Shown in pieces: positions 11,190 to 24,276 of a stretch of DNA of 64,000 nucleotides (positions are counted from its first letter, which is position 1; every line of letters begins with the position of its first letter). A program made the position numbers and the translations under genes. The notes under the pieces are model-generated. The model worked only from the letters and a program-made list of their open reading frames with translations, had not been told where the DNA came from and ran no database searches. The DNA comes from Chiridota heheva. Its lineage: Eukaryota > Echinodermata > Holothuroidea > Apodida > Chiridotidae. The stretch covers positions 62,001 to 126,000 of the forward strand of contig JAIGNY010000148.1 in assembly GCA_020152595.1 (NCBI GenBank). The letters are read 5' to 3'.

Positions 11190-12822
11190 AATTGATGTAC
11201 CATAGTAATTGATGTTCTAAAGTAATTGATGTTCTATAGTAATTGATGTTCCATAGTAATTGATGTTCCATAGTAATTGATGTTCCATAGTAATTGATGT
11301 TCCATAGTAATTGATGTTCTATAGTAATTGATGTTCTATAGTAATTGATGTTCTATAGTAACTGATGTTCTATAGTAATTGATGTTTCATAGTAATTGAT
11401 GTTCTATAGTAATTGATGTTCTATAGTAATTGATGTTCCATAGTAATTGATGTTCCATAGTAATTGATGTTCTATAGTAATTGATGTTCCATAGTAATTG
11501 ATGTTCCATAGTAATTGATGTTCCATAGTAATTGATGTTCTATAGTAATTGATGTTCTATAGTAATTGATGATTCATAGTAATCGATGTTCTGTAGTAAT
11601 CGGTGTTCTATAGTAATAGATGTTCCATAGTAATCGATATTCCATAGTCGATATTCCATAGTAATTGATGTTCCATAGTAATTGACGTTCTATAGTAATT
11701 GACGTTCTATAGTAATTGACGTTCTATAGTAATTGACGTTCTATAGTAATTGACGTTCTATAGTAATTGACGTTCTATAGTAATTGATGTTCTATAGTAA
11801 TCGATATTCCATAGTAGTCGATATTCCATAGTAATTGATGTTCTATAGTAATTGACGTTCTATAGTAATTGACGTTATATAGTAATTGATGTTCCATAGT
11901 AATTGATGTTTTATAGTAATTGATGTTCCATAGTAATTGACGTTCTATAGTAATTGATGTTTTATAGTAATTGATGTTCCAGAGTAATTGGCGTTCTATA
12001 GTAATTGACGTTCTATAGTAATTGACGTTCTATAGTAATTGACGATCTATAGTAATTGACGTTCTATAGTAATTGACGTTCTATAGTAATTGACGTTCTA
12101 TAGTAATTGATGTTCTATAGTAATTGATGTTCTATAGTAATTGATGTTCTATAGTAATTGATGTTCTATAGTAATTGATGTTCTATAGTAATTGATGTTC
12201 TATAATAATTGATGTTCTATAGTAATTAATGTTCCATAGTAATTGATGTTCTATAGTAATTGATGTTTTATAGTAATTGATGTTCTATAGTAATTGATGT
12301 TCTATAGTAATTGATGTTTCATAATAATTGATGTTCTATAGTAATTGATGTTCTATAGTAATTGATGTTCGATAGATATTGATGTTCTATAGTAATTGAT
12401 GTTCTATAGTAATTGATGTTCTATAGTAATTGATGTTCTATAGTAATCGATGTTTTATAGTAATTGATGTTCTATAGTAATTGATGTTCTATAGTAATTG
12501 ATGTTCTATAGTAATTGATGTTCTATAGTAATTGATGTTCTAGTAATTGATGTTCTGTAGTAATTGATGTTCCATAGTAATTGATGTTCTATAGTAATTG
12601 ATGTTCTGTAGTAATTGATGTTCTATAGTAATTGATGTTCCATAGTAATTGATGTTCTATAGTAATCGATGTTTCATAGTAATCGATGTTCTGTAGTAAT
12701 GTCGATGTTCCATAATAATTGATGTTCTATAGTAATTGATGTTCTATAGTAATTGATGTTCTATAGTAATTGATGTTTCATAGTACTTGATGTTCTATAG
12801 TAATTGATGTTCTATAGTAATT
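11190..12822. repeat. 17-bp minisatellite (TAATTGATGTTCTATAG)n, ~96 copies
   Basis: Near-perfect 17-bp units run for 1.6 kb. Variant units form blocks: TTCCATAG forms at 11,240-11,300 and 11,430-11,530, TAATTGACG forms at 11,680-11,780 and 11,985-12,110, and rarer TAATCGAT forms near 11,570-11,660, 11,800-11,830 and 12,660-12,720. Such patches indicate local homogenisation by unequal exchange or slippage. The array begins about 120 bp upstream of the Ig-like gene's start codon. Confidence 0.95.
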
Positions 12823-13794
12823 TTACAAAAATTAACAGAAGATCTAAGCAAAGAGCATCTCCAGAGTTTTCTTTCTGATGTCATACATTAAACATTTTTG
12901 ACAACTGTTCTGATTCAGTGATGTCATTATTATAGCATACAGTATTTGACTTTATAAGATCAAATATTGTTACTTGGTACACAAACTGTAAATAAACAAG
13001 GGTCAAGATTCTAAGATGAATTCCTTTCAAATCTTTCCCTGGAAGAAACAACCTCAACAAATTTCTTCTTTATACTATGAATGACAAAGCTATTTTTCAA
13101 ATCGTGCACTGCATGTTATACTTTACAGACAGTTGTAAGCTCTATCAAATTAATGGACATGCAGTATCTAAGTAATGAATGACTGAATTACATAAAATGC
13201 ATTATATTTTGGTCAAACTTTGGTATTTTCAGATTTACTCATCATGTATGATGAGATTTAACTTGATTTTGGGAGTAAAACAGACAGGGATTTTATTTCC
13301 AACTTATTTTAAGGCCCTTGGAAGAAAAATTGTGGACTACCATTAGGCCTCAGTAAAAAACAATATCACCCAGTTGGAAAAGAGATGTGGGCAGGTGTTT
13401 TTTTTTTTCCCAAGCCAATTCATTTCAACAATTTGCAGCATTCCACATCAAGTCAATCACATCAGGTGTAACATATACTGAAAACTATCGGAAGCAATCG
13501 TTCATATTTCAGTAAAACTTTGTAGAAAGAAACAGTACAGACACTGAATGACTGATCCAAGAGAAAGAAAAATCTAATTTAAAAATCTCTGATTTCCTCA
13601 AAACTGATGCACGCGAGGGTGGTAAGCTAATATTTGTTGTTATGAGGCCACATACTCAAATCAATAGACTATGAAGTCTGGACAATTTGGGGTAATAAAT
13701 TTACAAACATTCTAGCTATTCACACAGATAAATTTATACATTTTTGACAAATCATGGAATACTATTAACCTCTGCCCTTAACAGGAAGAAGCAT
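12823..13794. other. Unique AT-rich intergenic DNA
   Basis: No ORF with recognisable domains, no tandem repeat longer than short T runs (13,399-13,410), and no RNA gene seen. It separates the 17-bp array from a LINE fragment. Confidence 0.5.
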
Positions 13795-15247
13795 ACTATT
13801 AGTGTTTTCATACATTTAAAAAAGGCTTTTGATACTATTGATCTTGTTTTTCTTTATTACCAAGAAATTACATTTTTATGGTATGAGAGGGGTTGTAAAT
13901 GATTGGGTATTAAGTTATCTCACAGATAGGCAACAATTTGTTTAAATAGATAATTGCTCTTCTGATTTGTTAAATATTAAATGTGGTGTTCCACAAGGGT
14001 CCATTTTAGGACCAAAATTATTAGTATTATACATTAATGATTTATGTAATGTCTCAAATCTTGCTAAATTTGTAATTTGCAGATGACACTAATTTATTTA
14101 GTTCAGACAGTGATATTGACAGTTTGTGTATTGAGTGATTGTAATGACTTAGAAAAATTAAAAGTATGGTTTATGGTGAACAAATTATCTTTAAATATTA
14201 GCAAGACAAATTTCATGTTATTATCTAACAGGCAATGCAACAACAATATTATACTAAGTATAGAAAACCACGTTATTGAGAGAGTATATTCAACACAAAT
14301 TTTGGGGCGTAATAACTGATAGTGGTTTACATTGGAAGGATCATATTTAGAGAGTAAAATCTAAAATGGCCAAAAGTATTGCAATAATGTATAAGATCAA
14401 AGACATATTAGAAACGGAATCTATGAAATTACTGTATAGTTCACTTGTATTTCCTTATATTAATTACTGCGCTGAGGTTTGGGGTAATACGTTTAAATCA
14501 AATGTCCATCCAATTTATGTATTACAAAAGAAAGCAATAAGAATAGTTTACAATGCCAGGTATAATGAACATACTAATAAGTTATTTATTGATTTGCATG
14601 CCTTAAAACTTGAAGATTTGGTTGATTATAAGACTGATATAATGATGTTTAGAGCAAAAAGAAGGTCTTTGACACTAAATCTGCAAAATTTATTTAATTG
14701 TGAAGGGAATAATTATTATTTTACTAGACAAAATGACAATTTTAAACATGTTTTTACACGTACTTCCATCAAAACAATGTGTATTTCTATCTATGAAGTT
14801 AAGCAATGGAACTCGCTGAAGGATAAGCTGAAACAATGTAGTTGTGAAAGGATCTTTAAAAATAATTATAAATGTGAAATTATGGATGTATATAGAGAAA
14901 TACAAAATTGACATTTTTTGTTATATTTATGTGTTTAGTTCCATCATCATTTGTACAATTAGTAACAATTAAACCACTGTTACATTTACAAGACATTAAT
15001 TTACTGTTGTACTGTATTTGTTGTAATTTAATCTACATGTAAATTTTGGGGAGAGTTATAAAATAAGTGTTGAACTTCTTTCTCTCTCCTTTTCCATTGC
15101 AATGTATTAGTAATGCTGGTAACAAGGCCAGAAACTTAGGTTTTTTGTTTTATTGAAAATTCAAATGTACTTTACTTTTGTTTTTGTTTTTTTGTCACTA
15201 TTTTGTATATATTGCATAATGTGGAAATAAATGATCATGAAATGAAA
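13795..15247 (+). mobile_element. Jockey/CR1-like LINE fragment, RT to 3' end
   Basis: The fragment begins within RT block 2 (FIHLKKAFDTIDL at about 13,809-13,850) and passes a decayed GVPQGS block (about 13,984-14,010) and a frame-shifted ADDT catalytic box at about 14,078-14,090. It continues with KLKVWFMVNKLSLNISKTNF (14,150-14,215). The intact 181-codon C-terminal part (14,366-14,911) contains SLVFPYINYCAEVWGN and LQKKAIRIVYNARY, typical of LINE RT thumb and C-terminal regions. A ~330-bp 3' UTR follows, ending in an AATAAA-like signal and a short TGAAA repeat at about 15,225-15,247. There are frameshifts and stops in the 5' part. Confidence 0.8.
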
Positions 15248-16010
15248 TCCTTCATTCAGATTGATATTTGGCCTATGGTGGATTCACAGACATATGATGC
15301 AGATCTTTTTCTGAATGCACTAACAGTTTCTGGAGCTTCTAACCCATAACAGAGTAACAGTATTCAGTAGGTAAGACAGAAAACTCCTAGCATAACGATA
15401 AATTCTTAAATAATGAAGTTTACTATGCGCTTCTTAGATTATTATTTATCATGAATCTTTTATTCTTGGATTAAAATTTTATTTTCAACACAAAAATTTA
15501 ACAAGAATATCTTGAGTTACAATTATTTAAACCAAATTATAAAGTCATCAAAAAGTCTTAAAATGTTCAATTATTATAATAACAGAATAAAGTTGTAAAT
15601 AAGTTACAAGAAACAAATTTTGCCAAAAGTTGTCCCGCCATACTGGGATTTTACCAGTGACTTAGTGAGACAATCTTATGAATATTCCACGACTAATCTG
15701 TGCAAACAAGCAAACTGTGTTGCAATGAAGTAGCCATAACCATACTACCTTAGGACTAGAGTATAACAGACAAAATGAATGAAACAAAACAATTAAGTGA
15801 AACCAAACACTGACCATTCACCTCTTATTCATAATTAGGGCCTAACTTACAAGCACATTGCCTACCATCCCCCTCCAACATCTTTTTTTATGTTACTATT
15901 AGCTACAAAACTGTCAATATTGACCAAGGCAGCCAGAGAATAATTTGTTTCATTGTGCTAAGCCTAAGGTTTTGCATACTTTGACTGTCAGTGTTTAAGT
16001 TTGTTTTTTT
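15248..16010. other. Unique non-coding DNA
   Basis: AT-rich, with no ORF of note and no repeat recognised. Confidence 0.45.
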
Positions 16011-16505
16011 GTTTTTTTGATGAGGGCTTAATGGCACCACAACAACGAAGGTCAAATTGTGCCTGAGAGGTCAGATCATTCTAGAGGTGGAAAGGAAAGG
16101 AAACAGGGAGAGAATGAGAGAAATTCAAGAACGAAAGGTCAGAAAGCTGTGATTGAGAGGGGAGGTGCATCGTTGAAACAAAAACAAAGTAGAGAGGGGG
16201 TGGAAGAGGAGAATTAAAAATGGTTGCAGAGGGGGGCATGATGAAGGAAGGAGATAATTTTATCCGGAGGATTTTTCTGGAAGAACTCAGCAATTGAGTT
16301 GTGAGGAGCAAGGGAAGCTCTGGTAAGGTTGTACAGGGGCAAGCAAGGAGAACGTGATGAATTGTGAAGGTGCAGTGGCAATTGTTGCAGAGGGGTTGGG
16401 GGGAGCCAATACGAAGGTGGGAGTGAGTGAGGTGGGTGTAACCAATATACGGGTAATATGAATGTTGTCGATATGAGAGAAGTTGTTGATGGTGGATTTG
16501 ATCAG
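16011..16505 (-). mobile_element. 3' end of an I-like LINE (same family as 34.5-35.7 kb)
   Basis: Aligns at high identity with 34,546-35,045: both share GATGAGG-CTTAA-GGCACCAC, AGGTCAAATTGTGCCTGAGA and the ACGAAGG and GGAAGAACTCAGCAATTGAG blocks. It corresponds to the C-terminal end of the RNase H-bearing ORF and the 3' UTR. A T-rich run at 15,998-16,020 would be the minus-strand 3' A-rich tail. It stops abruptly at about 16,505. Confidence 0.75.
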
Positions 16506-17114
16506 AATTGTGTTTAAGTAGTATTACTGAGAAAAAGCTACACTTTAGTAGCCTCAGGCCTGGTTATTCGTCATATAGCCTACCTCCGTTCCAGACCATT
16601 TACATTTGTTTCGATTATTTTCATTCGTATTGGCATGATATTCACCAATTGTTGTCCTTTACTTATTTAGGTTATTCAAGTCCTATGGTTTCAGATTTAG
16701 AAGCAAATCTACATAAAATAGCTTCTGAGTTACGATGCTCTGCACCATTTGTTCAGGCAGAAGTGCTCTTTGAAATTACCTGTATTTTGCGTGTTCAAAG
16801 TTGTACTCAAACAATTCTCCAACTCTTTTTCATTGTTTTCATCTGCAGCTAAAAATTATGTAAACTTATTACTTTGATACCAATATCAGATGAATATTGG
16901 CACACTTTCTCTGTCAGTTCTTCACACTCTACATTGTTGTATTGATGTCAAGTTCATCGGAAACATGATAGTCATGTGATTACCACCTGATGTTGTTTGC
17001 AATCTTTACCATTTTCATTTTCATCAGATCATAGAAATGCAATTAGAAGAATGCTTTGAATTATGAAAATGAAATACAACCACTTTTTATGTTACAGAAA
17101 ATGGTTGAATAATG

Positions 17115-20100
17115 ATTTCCGCATTTTAAAGATGACACATAGATAGCACATTTTAAAGATGACACATAGATAGCGCATTTTAAAGATGACACATAGATAG
17201 CGCATTTTAAAGATGACACAGATAGCACATTTTAAAGATGACACATAGATAGCGCCTTTTAAAGATGACACATAGATAGCACATTTTAAAGATGACACAT
17301 AAATAGCGCATTTTAAAGATGACACATAGATAGCGCATTTTAAAGATGACACATAGATAGCACATTTTAAAGATGACACATAGATAGCACATTTTAAAGA
17401 TGACACATAGAAAGCACATTTTAAAGATGACAGATAGATAACACATTTTAAAGATGACACACAGATAGCACATTTTAAAGATGACAGATAGATAACACAT
17501 TTTAAAGATGACACACAGATAGCACATTTTAAAGATGACACATAGAAAGCACATTTTAAAGATGACACATAGATAGCACATTTTAAAGATGACACATAGA
17601 TAGCGCATTTTAAAGATGACACATAGATAGCACATTTTAAAGATGACACATAGATAGCTCATTTTAAAGATGACACATAGATAGCGCATTTTAAAGATGA
17701 CACACAGATAGCACATTTTAAAGATGACACAGATAGCACATTTTAAAGATGACACATAGATAGCACATTTTAAAGATGACACATAGATAGCACATTTTAA
17801 AGATGACACATAGATAGCACATTTTAAAGATGACACATAGATAGCACATTTTAAAGATGACACATAGATAGCACATTTTAAAGACGATACTTAGCACATC
17901 TTAAAGATGACATATAAGCGCATTTTAAAGATGACACTTAGATAGCACATTTTAAAGAAGATACTTTGCACATTTTAAAGATGACACATAGATAGCACAT
18001 TTTGAAGATGATACATAGATAGCACATTTTAAAGATGACACATAGATAGCACATTTTAAATATGACACATAGAAAGCACATTTTAAAGATGACACATAGA
18101 TAGCACATTTTAAAGATGACACATAGATAGCTCATTTTAAAGATGACACATAGATAGCGCATTTTAAAGATGACACATAGATAGCACATTTTAAAGATGA
18201 CAGATAGATAACACATTTTAAAGATGACACATAGATAGCACATTTTAAAGATGACACATAGATAGCGCATTTTAAAGATGACACATAGATAGCACATTTT
18301 AAAGATGACAGATAGATAACACATTTTAAAGATGACACATAGATAGCGCATTTTAAAGATGACACAGATAGCACATTTTAAAGATGACACATAGATAGCA
18401 CATTTTAAAGATGACACATAGATAGCGCATTTTAAAGATGACACATAGATAGCACATTTTAAAGATGACAGATAGATAACACATTTTAAAGATGACACAT
18501 AGATAGAACATTTTAAAGATGACACATAGATAGCACATTTTAAAGATGACACATAGATAGCACATTTTAAAGATGACACATAGATAGCACATTTTAAAGA
18601 TGACACATAGATAGCACATTTTAAAGATGACACATAGATAGCACATTTTAAAGATGACACATAGATAGCACATTTTAAAGATGACAGATAGATAACACAT
18701 TTTAAAGATGACACATAGATAGCGCATTTTAAAGATGACACAGATAGCACATTTTAAAGATGACACATAGATAGCGCATTTTAAAGATGACACATAGAAA
18801 GCACATTTTAAAGATGACACATAGATAGCACATTTTAAAGATGACACATAGATAGCACATTTTAAAGATGACACATAGATAGCACATTTTAAAGATGACA
18901 CATAGATAGCGCATTTTAAAGATGACACATAGATAGCACATTTTAAAGATGACAGATAGATAACACATTTTAAAGATGACACATAGATAGCACATTTTAA
19001 AGATGACACATAGATAGCGCATTTTAAAGATGACACATAGATAGCACATTTTAAAGATGACAGATAGATAACACATTTTAAAGATGACACATAGATAGCA
19101 CATTTTAAAGATGACACATAGATAGCACATTTTAAAGATGACACATAGATAGAACATTTTAAAGATGACACATAGATAGTACATTTTAAAGATGACACAT
19201 AGATAGCGCATTTTAAAGATGACACATAGATAGCACATTCTAAAGATGACAGATAGATAACACATTTTAAAGATGACACATAGATAGCACATTCTAAAGA
19301 TGACACATAGATAGCACATTTTAAAGATGACACATAGATAGCACATTTTAAAGATGACACATAGATAGCACATTTTAAAGATGACACATAGATAGCGCAT
19401 TTTAAAGATGACACATAGATAGCGCATTTTAAAGATGACACATAGATAGCGCATTTTAAAGATGACACAGATAGCACATTTTAAAGATGACACATAGATA
19501 GCACATTTTAAAGATGACACATAGATAGCACATTTTAAAGATGACACATAGATAGCGCATTTTAAAGATGACACATAGATAGCACATTTTAAAGATGACA
19601 CATAGATAGCACATTTTAAAGATGACACATAGATAGCACATTTTAAAGATGACACATAGATAGCACATTTTAAAGATGACACATAGATAGCGCATTTTAA
19701 AGATGACACAGATAGCACATTTTAAAGATGACACATAGATAGCACATTTTAAAGATGACACATAGATAGCACATTTTAAAGATGACACATAAATAGCGCA
19801 TTTTAAAGATGACACATAGATAGCGCATTTTACAGATGACACATAGATAGCACATTTTAAAGATGACACATAGATAGCACATTTTAAAGATGACACATAG
19901 ATAGCACATTTTAAAGATGACAGATAGATAACACATTTTAAAGATGACACACAGATAGCACATTTTAAAGATGACAGATAGATAACACATTTTAAAGATG
20001 ACACACAGATAGCACATTTTAAAGATGACACATAGATAGCGCATTTTAAAGATGACACATAGATAGCGCATTTTAAAGATGACACATAGAAAGCACATTT

Positions 20101-21080
20101 TAAAGATGACACATAGATAGCACATTTTAAAGATGACAGATAGATAACACATTTTAAAGATGACACACAGATAGCACATTTTAAAGATGACACATAGATA
20201 GCACATTTTAAAGATGACACATAGATAGCGCATTTTAAAGATGACACATAGATAGCACATTTTAAAGATGACACATAGATAGCTCATTTTAAAGATGACA
20301 CATAGATAGCGCATTTTAAAGATGACACATAGATAGCACATTTTAAAGATGACACATAGATAGCACATTTTAAAGATGACACATAGATAGCGCATTTTAA
20401 AGATGACACATAGATAGCGCATTTTAAAGATGACAGATAGATAACACATTTTAAAGATGACACACAGATAGCACATTTTAAAGATGACACATAGATAGCA
20501 CATTTTAAAGATGACACATAGATAGCGCATTTTAAAGATGACACATAGATAGCACATTTTAAAGATGACACATAGATAGCTCATTTTAAAGATGACACAT
20601 AGATAGCGCATTTTAAAGATGACACATAGATAGCACATTTTAAAGATGACACATAGATAGCACATTTTAAAGATGACACATATATAGCGCATTTTAAAGA
20701 TGACACATAGATAGCGCATTTTAAAGATGACACATAGATAGCACATTTTAAAGATGACACATAGATAGCACATTTTAAAGATGACACATAGAAAGCACAT
20801 TTTAAAGATGACACATAGATAGCACATTTTAAAGATGACACATAGAAAGCACATTTTAAAGATGACACATAGATAGCACATTTTAAAGATGACACATAGA
20901 TAGCACATTTTAAAGATGACACATAGATAGCGCATTTTAAAGATGACACATAGATAGCGCATTTTAAAGATGACACATAGATAGCACGTTTTAAAGATGA
21001 CACATAGAAAGCACATTTTAAAGATGACACATAGAAAGCACATTTTAAAGATGACACATAGATAGTGCATTTTAAAGACC
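17115..21080. repeat. 27-bp satellite (ATTTTAAAGATGACACATAGATAGCAC)n, ~147 copies
   Basis: About 4 kb of near-identical 27-bp units. Recurrent variants are GCGCAT versus GCACAT, AAAGCACAT, CAGATAGATAACACAT, CACACAGATAGC, and a 23-bp short unit lacking four bases (GACACAGATAGC; for example 17,215, 17,726, 18,362, 18,737, 19,467, 19,707). Two of three minus-strand frames are open (SSLKCAIYV and CVIFKMRYL repeats), giving ORFs of up to 468 codons. The 4-bp-shorter units switch frame. The junction at 17,860-17,970 is degenerate. I treat it as a non-coding satellite. Confidence 0.95.
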
Positions 21081-21104
21081 ACACATATCCAAAACTTTTC
21101 CACC

Positions 21105-22575
21105 CATTAGTATTACTGCATTATACAAATAAGCCCTGGGTGCAAATTCGCAGGTGTGTGCATGACACTTTACCAGGAACATGGCAACCAACAAAGTTCC
21201 AGCCATGAACTTTACTCTGGCAAAATTCTAGTGTTCGCATAGGCCTGGGCCATTTTGCACAGTTTGCATGATGCGCGCAGAAGATGGAATAAAAAATTAA
21301 AAAAGGGAAAAAGAAATTAAAGTATTACATGAACTTTGAAAGAAAAGCAACCAGGTCAAAACAAATCTCAAAAATGCATGACTTTGCAACAACATATGTA
21401 AGCCCACTCCCCTCCCCCCCCCCCCTCCACCCTCCCACCGCTTTTGGACCGATGATCATATCAATTCCAAATGCCCTCAAAACGACACTGGAAAAGATTA
21501 ACAAATTTGGCAGGTTAGTGACTCATACGTGCTGGAAAACACAACCCAAAGTTTGTGTGAGAGGATGCGGACTGTGAAGAGAATGAGAATTAAGTTGTGT
21601 TTATCACAACTCTATGGTTTATGACAGTACATGTGTGAATAAAGCTTTTTATCATGAATCACACAACAACTATTGTTCATTCCTATAAATACAGACAAAA
21701 GCTTTGTCAAAAGATTATTTAGGTATGTAGAGACTCAAAACTGAATGCTTGTAGAAAACAAAAACTACTTTCTGTTTTTTTTTTTTTTTCTTTCTACTTT
21801 CTGAAAGGCAAATATAACAGCTATGTTATAGAAGAAATCAGAACAATATTACATCTAAGTGCACTATTCAGCCAATCTGACAGTAAACACTAAAACATTT
21901 TTAAAATATAATACTTGAAAAATATTAACTTTGTCAAAAGAAACCACTTACACAATTTTACTTAAAACTCAATCACATCCTAACAAAATAAATAGGGCTT
22001 GAGTTAGAAAATTTTAGAATGCAGATAAAAAAATTGAAGGCTGCGAAATTTGTCTGTAAAATTGTCAAATGAGAAAATCACTGTACATACAGTACTATAT
22101 CTACAGTGTAATAACTGTTCTATTCTTCCCTGACATTCTTTGGAATACAAACCATTAAATCAACAACAAATGGGATTTGAATATTTTCAACTATTCTTTT
22201 AAAACTTTGAAGGGAAGTTAGAATATACATGTAAAATGCTTTGCAAAGCACAATACCACCTTGGCTTTACATACTGTACCTCTGGAGTCTGTACACAAGT
22301 TAATTTGACTTTTAAACATGTTCTTTTGTTATGCCCCACTTCAAGGAAACTACTACATTTGACTGAAAATTTGATTCTCGCTCACAATCGCATGCAAGGT
22401 ATTCAATTCAGTTTTGTTTTTGAAAGATCTGTCAAAGAGCAGTAACACATTGGTGATTTGAAGCCCTAATTAGAACTGTCAGAAGGACAGTATGCTCAAC
22501 TATTCAAAGCTAGTATAGAGAATAGGCTTATAAAGGGAGGTATATACAGAAATAGGGTAGCAGGGGCAGATGCTT
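21105..22575. other. Non-coding DNA with a pyrimidine tract
   Basis: Contains a C-rich tract at 21,405-21,440 and a T run at 21,775-21,790. No protein-coding signal was recognised. Confidence 0.45.
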
Positions 22576-23295
22576 TCAAATTACTTCAACTTTGTCGGGA
22601 AGCCTGCTACTGAGGGTGATGTCTTGAATGACGGCAGCAGCAGTTGTCTTGTCGCCTTCCTTGGAGCCATCAGTATAGATGGAGGTATAGTTTGAGAGTT
22701 GGTCTTTGATTTGGTAGTGGAGGTTGATGCAGAGGTTAGGGTGGGTTTGGGTTATGTGATGAGTGGAGAGGTCCAGGTGGATAGTAGGGAGGGGGTGGCC
22801 CAGGGAGGAAAAGTGGGCCAGGAGAAAGTGCTGAGAGTGGTGGGATTGATGCCGAGATGGAGAAGGTCTGATTTGATGCGTAAGCTGAAGGAAGGGGATA
22901 GGGTTTTAGTCCTATCAAAGAAGGTGGGGAAATTGGGGTATCTAATGAGGTTGTAAACAGGGTTCTGGGTGTTGGTGAGGGCTCTAAAAGCATAGGAGAA
23001 GCTAAGGTTTCTACACCTTAGCAGGAAGGGGGGTTCGTTGGCTTCAACATGAAGGCTGGTGATTGGGGAGGTCCTGTAGGCACCCAGACAAAGCGTGAGG
23101 GCTTCATTTTGGATGGTGTTGATGTGATTGAGGTAAGAATTGTGAGCGACACAGAAGACAATATTGCCATAGTCAAGCTTGGTACGAATGGTGAGCCTGA
23201 AGACTTGAGAAGAGCATGCTGGTCGCACCCCAAGTGGTATTGGAGAGGAGGCGGAAAATGTTTAGGGAGCTTTGCAATTCTGAGCTTTGAAAGAT
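22576..23295 (-). mobile_element. I-like LINE fragment: RT C-terminus and start of RNase H
   Basis: The minus-strand ORF at 22,752-23,228 encodes an RT C-terminal region (KLDYGNIVFCVAHNSYL, ALTLCLGAYRTSPITSLHVE). The segment at 22,600-22,750 encodes the YTDGSKEG-type RNase H opening in another frame. Bases 22,598-22,720 align closely with 35,458-35,580, so this is the same family as the 34.5-kb copy. It is truncated at both ends. Confidence 0.75.
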
Positions 23296-23742
23296 GCACT
23301 TACATTTTCATTTGCACTACAAGCTTCAAAATATCTTTGAGTTTTCCTAGATATTTTAAGACAAAAAAAGCTCAAGTAATTCATAAAACACGTACAACAC
23401 CTCTTTTAGTTCTGTCAATTAAATAACAAAGAAAGGAGAGGCCCTGACTTGCCAATGTAAATGAAAGAATGCCATTCAACCCCCTTTCCAACCTGACCCC
23501 TCCCCCAACCCCTACACATTCCCAGAACTACATCCTGGATTGTAATACAACTTCCAATTTAAGAATATATGTGTGCCAAGGAGTCAAGCAGCATGAAAAA
23601 TGTACAATAACATTAGAGCAAAATTATGCAAAACAAAAATGCTTAACGTATGACAAACTATGACATTGCACACAATACAAATCCCGTCACTGCTAATAAT
23701 GCATATTCCAGACTATCTAACTTTCCATCCCAACCTGTCCCA
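23296..23742. other. Non-coding flank of the Polinton block
   Basis: No domain-bearing ORF and no terminal inverted repeat were recognised. It probably contains the left breakpoint of the Polinton remnant. Confidence 0.4.
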
Positions 23743-24274
23743 AATGTCATCCCACGTCTATACTCCAGGCACGGGCCTTCTCTTTTAAGACTTTATAACG
23801 TTCAAATTCTGCAACGACCGTCTAAAATTCCGAAGCAGAAACGCTCCCATCTTCGACGGCTTTACTGACAAGGTCTACGATGCTGTTAAGCTTAGAGGAA
23901 GCAATTGTTGCAATCTGACGATGCATCGCAACTTTCGTATCCATCCGTGTTCTTAAATAATTACATAGTACACTACCAACACCACATACAGCAGCAGTAC
24001 CTTCCATAGCAATCCCTAATGGTGCAGCAACAATTGTAGCCAAAACACCTATTCCAGCTGCACCAAGTCCCACGGTTGTTAGTATAAGCACTGTGTCTAC
24101 TGTTTCAAACCCATGGGAGACCCGTGTGTATTTGTGGCTTAGACCTTCTCGAGTAGAAATCTTAGTTTCAAGGTAACTTATTAGTTGTGTCATATGTTGT
24201 AAGCGGAAATTGCTAGCTCCCACCTTAGGAGGAGCTGATGGTAATGTTGGATAAATGCTGTCAGCAACCTTCAT
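23743..24274 (-). pseudogene. Polinton accessory protein with glycine/alanine-rich TM hairpin (broken)
   Basis: ORF from 24,274 with an N-terminal YPTLPSAPP motif (about residues 8-16), a helical middle part, and a long hydrophobic Gly/Ala segment at about residues 62-98 that could form one or two membrane spans. A C-terminal stretch SKLNSIVDLVSKAVEDGSVS follows. An in-frame TAG at 23,824-23,822 interrupts it. The same frame then continues with a charged helical tail to a TGA near 23,743, which fits the conserved tail of this protein group in Polinton-like loci as I recall it. The function is unknown; a virion or membrane-associated role is a guess. Confidence 0.6.
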
Positions 24275-24276
24275 AG

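Noticed and set aside
11190-12822. CRISPR-like regular repeat arrays (also at 17.1-21.1 kb)
   Set aside because: Units are directly adjacent, with no unique spacers, and the context is eukaryotic. These are minisatellites.
17092-21103. Long Cys-rich ORFs (up to 468 codons) on the minus strand
   Set aside because: Pure translations of a 27-bp satellite, with frame switches at 23-bp units. No evidence of selection or gene structure.
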